DNA of 57,057 nt from JABMPU01 sp964457455 (GTDB taxonomy: Bacteria; Cloacimonadota; Cloacimonadia; Cloacimonadales; TCS61), in contig CAYWJN010000005.1 in the NCBI GenBank assembly GCA_964457455.1, positions 1 to 57,057 of the forward strand, read 5' to 3'. The notes under the pieces are model-generated. The model made no database searches, had not been told where the DNA came from, and saw only the letters and a list, made by a program, of their open reading frames with translations. A program made the position numbers and the translations under genes. Shown piece by piece: positions 43,077-51,543 of the stretch; within the stretch, counting starts at the first letter, position 1; each line of letters begins with the position of its first letter.

Positions 43077-43329
43077 CGTAAAACCTTGCAAAGGTTTATA
43101 AGAATATCTTTCTATGCAAGTAATCTTCGCAAGGTTTTAAATTGAAAGAGCAGCAAAAAAGTTGGTATTCCCAACCAGATCGGGGAGCCATGATGGGTGA
43201 ACACAAATCGAGTTTGCAGCATTGAAACAAACCTGTTATCCAACAGGTTGAAAAGTTTCGTAACGAGCTTAAAATTTGGAGTTAATGCGAACTTTTTTAA
43301 GTTCGTGGCATACACACGTTAGCCACATT
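43077..43329. repeat. Repeat block upstream of a methyltransferase, ending in GTTAGCCACATT
   Basis: Hairpin AAAACCTTGC ... GCAAGGTTTT (43080-43138), a TTGGTATTCCCAACC palindrome, an AACCTGTT/AACAGGTT hairpin near 43229-43252, TTTCGTAACGAGC (shared with the block at 9274) and GAACTT/AAGTTC. The right end, GTTAGCCACATT (43318-43329), is the exact inverse of the 12 nt just after the methyltransferase stop. A 67-codon frame on the minus strand follows the palindromes and is not a gene. About 300 nt without a gene. Confidence 0.6.
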
Positions 43330-43383
43330 TAACTTTATTAGATTATGGATAATCTATAGATTTAAAAAATATAAGGAGTATTA

Positions 43384-44082
43384 ATGCCATCAATGCAAGA
43401 GATTTATAATAATCACTCATTAAAATATGATGAACTTGTAACCCACGAAGATTACAACAATAATCTCAGTAATTATTTATTAGAGAAATTTAATTTCAAT
43501 AGCAAAACAATAATTGAACTTGGAGTTGGAACTGGAAGAGTAACGAAAATATTTGCTGAACTGTCACAAAGAGTTTTCTGCTACGATAAATCTCTGCATA
43601 TGCTTGATAAAGCAAAAATTAATCTAAGCCATTATAAATCTAAAATTGAATTTTCACAATATGATAATCTTAATATTACAAAAATCAACAAAAAAGCTGA
43701 TATTGTTATCGAAGGCTGGAGTTTGGGACATTCAATTATTGAAAATCAAGAAGAAATTGAAGCAATAACAAATAAACTTTACTCTGATTGTATTAGTTTG
43801 TTAAATAAAAATGGAGTTATAATAATTATTGAAACTCTCGGCACAAATGTTACAAACGCTTCAGCTCCATCAAAATCGTTGCAAAAGTTTTATCAGTTGC
43901 TGGTTAACTCATACGGATTTAGCAAAAAAACTATTAGAACGGATTATTCATTCAAATCAAATGAAGAAGCAAAAAGAATTATGGATTTCTTTTTTGGAAA
44001 TAAGATTGGTGACAGAATAAATTTTATCGAGAAAGGGGTTGTGAAAGAATTTACAGGAATTTGGAGTAAGCAATTATCGTAG
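43384..44082 (+). CDS. Class I SAM-dependent methyltransferase (cassette-like)
   Basis: A 232-residue Rossmann methyltransferase. Motif I is IIELGVGTGRVTKIFAEL (about residues 39-56), then VFCYDKSLHMLDKAKINL (acidic ribose-binding Asp) and DIVIEGWSLGHSI (motif II region). The C-terminal half has VIIIIETLGTNVTNASAPSK. The target is not predictable; the size and plan resemble small-molecule methyltransferases. AGGAG stands 5 nt before the ATG. The gene is tightly enclosed: 12-nt inverted ends lie 54 nt before the ATG and 2 nt after the stop. Promoterless single genes packed like this are typical of integron cassettes. Confidence 0.8.
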   Translation: MPSMQEIYNNHSLKYDELVTHEDYNNNLSNYLLEKFNFNSKTIIELGVGTGRVTKIFAELSQRVFCYDKSLHMLDKAKINLSHYKSKIEFSQYDNLNITKINKKADIVIEGWSLGHSIIENQEEIEAITNKLYSDCISLLNKNGVIIIIETLGTNVTNASAPSKSLQKFYQLLVNSYGFSKKTIRTDYSFKSNEEAKRIMDFFFGNKIGDRINFIEKGVVKEFTGIWSKQLS

Positions 44083-44084
44083 AG

Positions 44085-44216
44085 AATGTGGCTAACAAAA
44101 GCACCTGCGGTTCAGTCTCGCGGTTTGTCTCGTTCGAATCGTTCCGATTCAAACTCAGGTTGGTCTGTCTGGGCGGAATCTTCCGATTCCGCAGCGTGCT
44201 CGAAACATTAAGGGAA
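44085..44216 (+). other. attC-like imperfect stem after the methyltransferase gene
   Basis: Begins AATGTGGCTAAC 2 nt after the stop codon, then AGCACCTGCGG (44099-44110), an internal region with two strong hairpins (GAATCGTTCCGATTC and GCGGAATCTTCCGATTCCGC), then CCGCAGCGTGCT and a degenerate right end near ACATTAAGG. AGCACCTGCGG pairs with CCGCAGCGTGCT with one extra unpaired G, the kind of bulge seen in integron attC sites. The right box lacks the GTTRRRY consensus, so the site may be decayed or another type of repeat. Confidence 0.4.
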
Positions 44217-44356
44217 ATTAACTTGAACAAAAAATGATAATCTAAAAACAATGTCTCTGGAGAAAATAATGAGTAATAAAAATTTGTTGAATATTGAAAC
44301 TGAAAAGAAATTCTTTAATTAAGCATTAGCAATTCATATAAGAAAGGCGGCATAAA

Positions 44357-44554
44357 ATGGTAAAGAAGAAATTTGAAGTTCAAATTTATTATTCGGGTTA
44401 TTGCACTTATGATATTGAAGCGAATTCGGAAACTGAAGCTATTGAATTATCAAGGTTGAAACCTATTAATAAAAATGAATTATTATCAAATGCAGAAAAT
44501 TGGAAAGAAGCAGATACAGCAATTGAATTGACTGATGAAAAAAGTAAGCAGTAA
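44357..44554 (+). CDS. Small 65-residue protein, unknown
   Basis: Begins KKKFEVQIYYSGYCTYDIEA, then NSETEAIELSRLKPINKNEL and an acidic, Lys-ending tail. The beta-helix pattern resembles small beta-alpha-beta proteins annotated as hypothetical beside methyltransferases or DUF domains that follow EVxxYxxxxxxYxVEAxSxEEA. A weak GGCGG ribosome site precedes the ATG. It stands alone between the attC-like element and a second methyltransferase gene. Probably real; function unknown. Confidence 0.6.
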   Translation: MVKKKFEVQIYYSGYCTYDIEANSETEAIELSRLKPINKNELLSNAENWKEADTAIELTDEKSKQ

Positions 44555-44721
44555 AATATCATTTAATCACATTACAATAAAAATAACTAAAAGAAGAATA
44601 TCAATTTTTCAAAATCAATTAAAACTAAATCTATAAAATCTTGTATCAAAATGCATACACCATAAAGACACGAGTAAAGAATTGTTCTCTTAGTTTGTGA
44701 TAACAAATTATCGGAGAATAT

Positions 44722-45399
44722 ATGAGTAACGACTACTACCCCCAAAACCTATCTTCTTTCAAACTTCAGAAATGCTACGAAATAGCTTCTTCCCGCGTGA
44801 AAAGATTCCTGCAAGCTGAGATCGAGTTTGTATTAACCCACATAAATACTGAGGATAAAGTTCTGGAGCTTGGCTGCGGTTACGGTCGGGTTCTGCAAAG
44901 TTTTTTGGGAAAAGCAAAAAGAGTGGCTGGCATAGATACATCAGCCGAAAGCCTGAAACACGCACACTTGTTTTTAGGAAATAAATATCCTTATGAATTA
45001 TACAAGATGAATGCGATCAACCTGGATTTCGAAGATGGGGAATTTGACGTTGTAGTGTGCATTCAAAATGGAATTTCAGCTTTTCATGAAGATAAGAGAG
45101 AAATTATAAAAGAAGCTGTTCGAGTTACCAGAAGCGGGGAAAAGGTGCTTTTCTCGAGCTATTCTCCAAATTTCTGGGAAGAGCGTTTGCAGTGGTTTCA
45201 AGCTCAGGTAGAGCATGGTCTTCTCGGTGAGATAGATTATGATAAAACGGGAAACGGAAATATTGTTTGTAAAGATGGATTCACAGCAATCACAGTTTCT
45301 CCCAAAGAGTTTATGGAATTAACATCCGGTTTCAATGTGTCTGCTAAAATTCAGGAGATTGATAATTCCAGTATTTTCTGTGTGATGAGTGTTTTGTAA
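44722..45399 (+). CDS. Class I SAM-dependent methyltransferase
   Basis: A 225-residue methyltransferase of the UbiE/methyltransferase-11/25 group. Motif I is KVLELGCGYGRVLQSFLGKA (about residues 46-65), then RVAGIDTSAESLKHAHLFL, FDVVVCIQNGISAFHED (motif II) and EAVRVTRSGEKVLFSSYSPN (motif III). The family often modifies small molecules. GGAG stands 5 nt before the ATG. It is not closely similar to the methyltransferase at 43384, so this is not a tandem duplication. Substrate unknown. Confidence 0.85.
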   Translation: MSNDYYPQNLSSFKLQKCYEIASSRVKRFLQAEIEFVLTHINTEDKVLELGCGYGRVLQSFLGKAKRVAGIDTSAESLKHAHLFLGNKYPYELYKMNAINLDFEDGEFDVVVCIQNGISAFHEDKREIIKEAVRVTRSGEKVLFSSYSPNFWEERLQWFQAQVEHGLLGEIDYDKTGNGNIVCKDGFTAITVSPKEFMELTSGFNVSAKIQEIDNSSIFCVMSVL

Positions 45400-45765
45400 C
45401 TCGACCTGCCAAGTCGAGAATAATATCAACCAGCCTGGATTCCCAATTGAATTGGGAATGACAAGTTGATGGGTTTTGGGGGATTAAATCCTGTTGAATA
45501 TCCTGAACCTTTGCTAGGTTATTACAAGAAGTTTTTAACATCAATCTTAAAAAATAATGGATACAAAAATTTATCAATTATTTTGAAAATGACTTTTTAC
45601 TGTAAGAAAATATTTTTATTAAGGCTTATTGTATTTACCTTCGTGTTCATTCGTGTCCTTAGTGGCTGAACATTTCCTAAAAAATCTGTAACAGAAATAA
45701 ACTTATTTCTTGACGTAATATTAAAGAATTCTGATTTTCAAAATTGTAAATATTGGAGGGTTCAA
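45400..45765. other. Intergenic stretch with two hairpin repeats
   Basis: CTCGACCTGCCAAGTCGAG directly after the methyltransferase stop (terminator-like) and GGATTCCCAA/TTGGGAATGA near 45441-45462, the latter shared with 9354-9376. A TTGACG box at 45710-45715 may serve the lipoprotein gene. A 67-codon frame (45466-45669) is AT-rich and starts inside the repeat; I do not accept it as a gene. Confidence 0.5.
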
Positions 45766-46224
45766 ATGAAAAGAACAACAATCTTTATTATCTTCATTTT
45801 AATTTTTTCAATCTTGCTTTTTACAAATTGTGCTAAAAAGCAAGAAAGGGAACTTCCTGAACAGGAAAAGACGGAAGAACCTGCAGTAACAGAGGAACCG
45901 GGAATCACTCCTCAAAAGGAAATAGAAAAAGTTTCCGAAGTATCAAAGGAAGAAATCCAACCTGAAATTGTTTTGAAAGGAAAAAAAGTATTTGAATTGC
46001 AATTAGTGGCAGTTCGAGATTATTCCAGGATCGAAGCTGAGCAAAACAAATTGGCTCGCTATGGTTACAACACCTTCATCACCACAACTGTAAAAGACGG
46101 CGAAACCTTTTATCGCCTACGTTTAGATGATCTCTATACTTATTCTGAAGCTTTCGCTCTGGGTGAAAAACTGAAAGGGCAATTCTCTTCGATTCATGAA
46201 TATTGGATTCAAAAGATGAAATAG
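45766..46224 (+). CDS. Lipoprotein with C-terminal SPOR domain
   Basis: A 152-residue envelope protein. Signal peptide with lipobox LLFTNC (lipidated Cys about residue 23), then a low-complexity Glu/Pro linker (about 30-65), then a SPOR domain (about 72-152): FELQLVAVRDYSRIEAEQNK, TTTVKDGETFYRLRLDDLYT and EAFALGEKLKGQF. SPOR domains bind denuded peptidoglycan, usually at division sites. GGAGGG stands 5 nt before the ATG. The 3' end of the gene is duplicated downstream (see repeat 46189-46394). Confidence 0.85.
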   Translation: MKRTTIFIIFILIFSILLFTNCAKKQERELPEQEKTEEPAVTEEPGITPQKEIEKVSEVSKEEIQPEIVLKGKKVFELQLVAVRDYSRIEAEQNKLARYGYNTFITTTVKDGETFYRLRLDDLYTYSEAFALGEKLKGQFSSIHEYWIQKMK

Positions 46225-46394
46225 GAAGGATAATTTGTTATCCGCGAAACACGCGAAATAAGCGAATGAGTTCAGTTTTGTATTTGCTATTTTTCAGCTC
46301 GATTCATGAATATTGGGTTCAAAAGGTGAGAATTTTACCCTCAAAACACGCGAAATAAACGAATGAGTTCATTTTTGTATTTGCGATTTTTTAG
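46189..46394 (+). repeat. Degenerate tandem duplication spanning the lipoprotein gene end
   Basis: A unit of about 110 nt occurs twice. Unit 1 (46189-46298) starts TCGATTCATGAATATTGGAT inside the SPOR gene, passes the stop and ends with CGCGAAATAAGCGAATGAGT and TTTTGTATTTGC. Unit 2 (46299-46394) repeats both parts with scattered changes. The rest of the 444-nt gap up to 46668 is AT-rich, with no gene seen. Confidence 0.75.
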
Positions 46395-46668
46395 ATTGAA
46401 GCTCCTATTCATCCATATTCAGAAATATTAGGAAATTGTATCTGCAAATTGTAAACCTGTAATAAGTTCGTTCTAAATTCTATCTTCAAATTTAATAATT
46501 TATTGGTTTGATTCATTAGTTTACAAATCTCGCAATATCACATTAAAATTGAATATACATAATTATCTTTTCTTGTTCAATAAAACGATAAACATATGGA
46601 ATAATTATTGCATTTAATTAAATAAATATAATTCAATAAATTTGAACAAAAACTAAAAGGAGAAGATC

Positions 46669-49600
46669 ATGAAGAAGTATTTTATCTATTTTTTTGTTAT
46701 TGTTTTTACCTGTACAGCTTATTCGGAGGTCATCACATATGATGATAGTTGGGGACAAGCCGGATTTACTCTGGAACAGAGTGGTCCAACAGGAGTGGAA
46801 GTTAATTTTTCCATCGATGAATTTACTCTGGATGAAGTTGTAATCAACAACGAAAACATGCAGAATGTAATTCTTCCCGGCGTATTTTTACCTAACGATG
46901 AAGGTGCTCCTGACCTTCCGGGGAATGGACGATTCATCGCAATTCCTCAGGGTTCAACAGCGGAACTGAGGATTATCTCTTCCCGCACTGAAACTTTTTC
47001 TAACATCGAACTGGCTCCTGCACCACGCATTCCTCTGGAAACAGAAGATGGTCCGCTGGAGTTTAACAAGGACAATTCAATTTACATGCGTGATGCCTAT
47101 TATCCTGAAAATCCTGTTCTACTCTCTGAAAAAACTCAGATTCGTGGAGTGGACGTTGTCACTTTGGGAATTACTCCCTTCCAATACAATCCTGTAACCA
47201 AGGAATTGGTTGTTTACAGAGACCTTCAGGTTGAAGTAAACTTTATTGGCGGGAACGGACATTTTGGTGAAGACCGTCTTCGCAGCCGTTGGTGGGATCC
47301 TATGCTTCGAGATATGCTTTTGAACGAGCAATCTCTTGCTGAAATGACTTATACCCTCAATAACAACAGAACTCGCGAAGGTGCTGAATATCTTGTCATC
47401 TGCCCTGATGATCCCATCTTTATTGCCTGGGCAGATTCTATCAAAGCGTTCCGCACAAAACAAGGAATCCTCACAGTTGTAAAAACTATTACAGAAGTAG
47501 GTGGAAATAATGCTACTGTTATCGAGAATTACATCAATGACATTATGAATCCGAGTACTGGCTGGGATCCTGCACCAGCTGCAATCTTACTGGTAGGAGA
47601 TTATGGCACAACAGGTAATACCATTGTTTCCCCCATCTACAACAGCTACTGTGCTTCAGATAATATCTATGCTGATGTATCTGGTAATCATATGCCGGAT
47701 GTTATCCTGGCACGTATGACAGCTCAAAATGAAACTCATCTGCAAACAATGATAACAAAGTTTTTAAACTATGAAAGAACTCCTCCTACAAATCCTGATT
47801 TTTATGACCATCCGGTTACTGCTCTTGGCTGGCAGACCGAACGCTGGTTCCAAATCTGCTCAGAATCCGTTGGAGGTTTCTGGGCAAATGAACTTGGAAA
47901 GAACCAGGTTCGTATTAATGCTATTTACAGTGGAAATCCAAATGTGGATCCTTGGTCTACTGCAACAAATACAGCAACAGTAGTAAACTATTTTGGACCC
48001 GATGGATTAGGTTATATTCCGGCTTCACCTTCTGAACTTGGTGGTTGGACAGGTGGAAATGCAACAATAGTCAACAATGCTATCAATAGTGGTGCATTTA
48101 TGCTTCAACACAGAGATCACGGCTCAGAAACAGGCTGGGGTGAACCTGCTTACAGTTCCAGTAATATTAACAGTCTTACAAATAGCGATCTTGTCTTTGT
48201 CTGGTCGATTAACTGTTTAACCGGTAAATTCAATATGACTGGAGAATGTTTTGCAGAAAAATTCCACAGACATACATATAATGGAGAGAATGCCGGTGCT
48301 CTTGCTATTGTAGCTGCTTCAGAAATTTCCTATTCTTTTGTTAACGACACTTATGTTTGGGGAGCATACGACAATATGTGGACAGACTTTATGCCGGATT
48401 ACGGAACAACACCAGAATCAAGAGATATTCTTCCTGCTTTTGGAAACGCGGCCGGAAAATACTTCCTGCAGCAATCAAACTGGCCCTATAACACAGGTAA
48501 TAAAGCAGTTACATATAATTTATTCCATCATCACGGAGATGCATTTTCAACTGTTTACTCTGAAATGCCGCAAAACTTAACTATTGTTCACGATCCTGTT
48601 CTGCTCAGTGCTTTAGATTATTTCACAATTATAGCAGATATTGGTTCTCTAATCGGGTTAACTGTAGATGGTGAATTAATCGGAGTTGGACAGGGAACCG
48701 GAGTTCCGCTGGATATTCCCATAATTCAGCAATTGCCGGGTGAAGTTATCGAAGTTACTGTTACAAAACAGAATTATTACAGGTATACTGCCCTGGTTGA
48801 TGTTATTCCACCTGCAGGACCATATGTATTATTTGATTCCTACACTCTGGATGATTCCGCTGGGAATGGAAATGGTTTGATGGATTATGGTGAATCCATC
48901 CTACTTACAATAAGTGTGGAAAATGTGGGAATAGACCAGGCAGATAATGTAACTATCAACCTAAGTACAGATGACCAATACATTACCATCACAGATTCCA
49001 CTGAATTTTATGGAAACATCGCAGCTGGAATCATAGTAACAGTTGATGATGGTTTTGCAGTGGAAGTCTGCGATTCCATTCCGGATGAACATATGTTCTT
49101 ATTCGAATTAAATGCAACAGATGGAACCAGCACCTGGACTTCCAATTTTGTGATTGAAGCTTATGCTCCCGTTTTATCAGCAGGTGAAATGCTCATCGAT
49201 GATGCTACAGGAAACAATAACGGAGTACTCGATCCCGGAGAAACAGTAATAATTACAATTCCTACTTATAATGATGGTCATGCTATTTCACCTGAAGCTA
49301 TCGCAACTCTGTTTTGTAGTAATCAGCTTATAACTATAGAGGAAGGTACGATAAATCTGGGAGAAATTAACAGTTTGTCTTTTGTTGATGCGATTTTCAC
49401 AGTTACTGCAGATGATGATATTGTGTTTGGAACGCCAATCACCTTCAATTACAATGTGGTTGCCGGAGAATATATCGTATCCAGGAATTATGAAACAACT
49501 GTTGGGGTATTCATTGAAGATTTTGAATCGGGCGGTTTCACAAATTATCCCTGGGAATTCATAGGTTGTAACATTACCTGGCCAAATGTAAACCCGATCG

Positions 49601-50847
49601 AGGATTTCACAATAATCGATACAATACCAGATGTGAATTGGAGTATTGCTACAGATGATTTCTACAGCGGTTTGGCTAGTGCGAAATCTGCGAATATCAC
49701 TCATAACCAGGCTTCATTTATGGATGTGACTCTGGACGTTACAGTTGATGGTGAGATCAGTTTTTATTATCGGGTAGCATGTGAGTATAGTCCTTCTCAG
49801 ACATATTTTTATGATGGTTTGATTTTCTTCATCGATGACCAAGAGCAAGGTAGGTATCAACCGGAGTCGGATGGCTCGACACCCTGGACCTTTGCCAGTT
49901 ATCCTGTCACAACAGGGACACATACATTTTCGTGGGTATATGTGAAAGATAGCAGTGATGGAAGTACTTCGATGCCGGAAGATTGCGTCTGGGTAGATTA
50001 TATCGTATTTCCCACCATAACTCCTGGAGCAGTCGGAACATTAGCCGGACAGGTCACTCTTCTCCCACCTGGTAATGTTGAAGACGTGCTGATTTCTATT
50101 GGCAGCACAACCACAAATCCTAATATCTTTGGAACTTATTCAATTGATATTCCCGCAGGTATTTATGATGTTGTAGCCACTCTGGACGGTTACGAAACAA
50201 TTACTGTTTATGATGTTGTGATTATAAGTGATCAGACTACTTATGTGGATTTTGTTCTTACCTATCTTGCTGCACCAATCAACCTGGAAGGAGAACTGGC
50301 TGGTTGTTACGTGACGCTTGATTGGGAGCAATCCGGAACTGATAATTCAAGAGAATTTTCACACTATAATATCTACAGGAATGTTGATGAAGGAGCATTC
50401 AGTCTTCTCGATACAACATTGGTTTTTGCTTATGTAGATTCTTTATCTGAGACCGGAGATTATGGTTATTATGTTACAGCAATGTATGCACAGAATAACC
50501 AGAGCAACCCTACTGAAACCATCATAATCGAATATTTACAGACTGATACGGAAAACGAATTGATCCCTGTGGCTACAACTCTTAACGGTAATTATCCCAA
50601 TCCTTTCAACCCGGAAACTACTATAAAATTTAACCTGAAAGAAAATTCAAAAGTAACCATTGAAATTTATAATATCAAAGGGCAGAAAGTGAAAACTCTG
50701 ATGAATGATGTTAAGAATGCTGGTTATCATTCTGTTATTTGGGATGGAAAAGATGATAAAGGCAAAAACGTAACCAGTGGAATCTTTTTATACAGGATGA
50801 AAGCTGACAAATATAGCAGCACGAGGAAGATGATCTTACTCAAATAA
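46669..50847 (+). CDS. Gingipain-like C25 cysteine peptidase with T9SS-type tail
   Basis: A 1392-residue secreted protease. Signal peptide 1-19; a C25 propeptide-like region (about 40-225); the catalytic domain (about 235-620) with EYLVICPDDPIFIAWADSIK, PAAILLVGDYG and PDVILARMTAQNE. Catalytic His about 484 is in MLQHRDHGSETGWGEP and catalytic Cys about 516 in VWSINCLTGKF. Then Ig/CARDB-like stalk repeats (DDSAGNGNGLMDYGESILLT and GNNNGVLDPGETVIITIPTY are two copies of one motif), a jelly-roll-like region (about 950-1110), a carboxypeptidase-regulatory-like domain, FN3, and the sorting tail NYPNPFNPETTIKFNL ... SGIFLYRMKADK. The dyad is intact, so it is likely an active extracellular endopeptidase. 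AAGGAG precedes the ATG. Confidence 0.9.
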   Translation: MKKYFIYFFVIVFTCTAYSEVITYDDSWGQAGFTLEQSGPTGVEVNFSIDEFTLDEVVINNENMQNVILPGVFLPNDEGAPDLPGNGRFIAIPQGSTAELRIISSRTETFSNIELAPAPRIPLETEDGPLEFNKDNSIYMRDAYYPENPVLLSEKTQIRGVDVVTLGITPFQYNPVTKELVVYRDLQVEVNFIGGNGHFGEDRLRSRWWDPMLRDMLLNEQSLAEMTYTLNNNRTREGAEYLVICPDDPIFIAWADSIKAFRTKQGILTVVKTITEVGGNNATVIENYINDIMNPSTGWDPAPAAILLVGDYGTTGNTIVSPIYNSYCASDNIYADVSGNHMPDVILARMTAQNETHLQTMITKFLNYERTPPTNPDFYDHPVTALGWQTERWFQICSESVGGFWANELGKNQVRINAIYSGNPNVDPWSTATNTATVVNYFGPDGLGYIPASPSELGGWTGGNATIVNNAINSGAFMLQHRDHGSETGWGEPAYSSSNINSLTNSDLVFVWSINCLTGKFNMTGECFAEKFHRHTYNGENAGALAIVAASEISYSFVNDTYVWGAYDNMWTDFMPDYGTTPESRDILPAFGNAAGKYFLQQSNWPYNTGNKAVTYNLFHHHGDAFSTVYSEMPQNLTIVHDPVLLSALDYFTIIADIGSLIGLTVDGELIGVGQGTGVPLDIPIIQQLPGEVIEVTVTKQNYYRYTALVDVIPPAGPYVLFDSYTLDDSAGNGNGLMDYGESILLTISVENVGIDQADNVTINLSTDDQYITITDSTEFYGNIAAGIIVTVDDGFAVEVCDSIPDEHMFLFELNATDGTSTWTSNFVIEAYAPVLSAGEMLIDDATGNNNGVLDPGETVIITIPTYNDGHAISPEAIATLFCSNQLITIEEGTINLGEINSLSFVDAIFTVTADDDIVFGTPITFNYNVVAGEYIVSRNYETTVGVFIEDFESGGFTNYPWEFIGCNITWPNVNPIEDFTIIDTIPDVNWSIATDDFYSGLASAKSANITHNQASFMDVTLDVTVDGEISFYYRVACEYSPSQTYFYDGLIFFIDDQEQGRYQPESDGSTPWTFASYPVTTGTHTFSWVYVKDSSDGSTSMPEDCVWVDYIVFPTITPGAVGTLAGQVTLLPPGNVEDVLISIGSTTTNPNIFGTYSIDIPAGIYDVVATLDGYETITVYDVVIISDQTTYVDFVLTYLAAPINLEGELAGCYVTLDWEQSGTDNSREFSHYNIYRNVDEGAFSLLDTTLVFAYVDSLSETGDYGYYVTAMYAQNNQSNPTETIIIEYLQTDTENELIPVATTLNGNYPNPFNPETTIKFNLKENSKVTIEIYNIKGQKVKTLMNDVKNAGYHSVIWDGKDDKGKNVTSGIFLYRMKADKYSSTRKMILLK

Positions 50848-50931
50848 CGCAAATACTTTTGTTTGAGTAGAGAAATTATCCTGATACTCAGGAAAGGATA
50901 TTTATAAAAAGAAAAAGATAGGAGACAAAAA

Positions 50932-51247
50932 ATGGGAGTGCCAAGAAAAGCTGATATAGTCAAGTTGGACAATCCAACCCAGATAACGGTTAACCACCAG
51001 TCTGGAACTGAAACACGAGTACAGGGCGGTAACAAACTATATTATGCTGTGTGAATGGCAGTTTGCCAGCCGTAACGTGAGTGAAGGTGTTGAGCTCCGA
51101 AATAAATCATCATTGCATTGGGCTAAGGGTTTCATTTCCTGGAAGCCAGAAGATAAGCAGAAAAAATCTTTGGGAAGCGGTGTTTATTTCCTCAGAATTA
51201 AAGCTGACTCCCATATTGGAACCGAAAAGTTGCTCTTGATAAAATAA
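50932..51247 (+). pseudogene. Decayed remnant ending in a T9SS-type sorting tail
   Basis: GGAG precedes an ATG at 50932 that opens a 40-codon frame (MGVPRKADIVKLDNPTQITV...) ending at TGA 51052-51054. A second frame overlaps it from 51044 and ends with ISWKPEDKQKKSLGSGVYFL and RIKADSHIGTEKLLLIK, clearly the last ~37 residues of a sorting tail like that of the protease just upstream (VIWDGKDDKGKNVTSGIFLY). No NPFNP motif or passenger remains. I read this as a frameshifted, deleted relative. A terminator follows. Confidence 0.65.
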
Positions 51248-51261
51248 TAGCTTTATATCAT

Positions 51262-51299
51262 AAAAAAACCTTCGGCAGTATTTCGCCGAAGGTTTTTTT
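51262..51299 (+). terminator. Intrinsic terminator
   Basis: AAAAAACCTTCGGC / GCCGAAGGTTTTTT stem with an 8-nt loop (AGTATTTC) and a U-tract, 15 nt after the remnant's stop. After it comes a CATTTTT heptamer repeat (about 51388-51411) and AT-rich DNA up to the helicase gene. Confidence 0.92.
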
Positions 51300-51543
51300 A
51301 TTTGGAAAATGCAGAGATTTTATTCCCCTTTCAAAATATCTTAAATTATCTGTTTAGGATAAGCTCCCGAACTATCATATAATTTTTCATTTTTCATTTT
51401 TCATTTTTAATTTTTTAATTTAATTGCTGTTCCCTTTTGTCTCACTTTTTTTTATATTGACTTAAATATCGTGAAAATAAAATATTTTCAAGTCTTGTTT
51501 ATAATTTATATATTTTTAAATTCTTATTTTTGGAGTTTATTAT

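Noticed and set aside
43112..43315. 67-codon minus-strand frame in the repeat block
   Set aside because: Follows palindromic repeats shared with other intergenic blocks; not a credible protein.
44131..44160. GTTCGAATC, reminiscent of a tRNA T-arm
   Set aside because: No acceptor stem, anticodon arm or CCA around it; it belongs to the attC-like/hairpin element.
45466..45669. 67-codon plus-strand frame after the second methyltransferase
   Set aside because: Starts inside a dispersed hairpin repeat, very AT-rich, no conserved features.
51385..51420. CATTTTT heptamer run as a CRISPR or origin element
   Set aside because: Only three to four short AT-rich units without spacers; simple slippage repeat.
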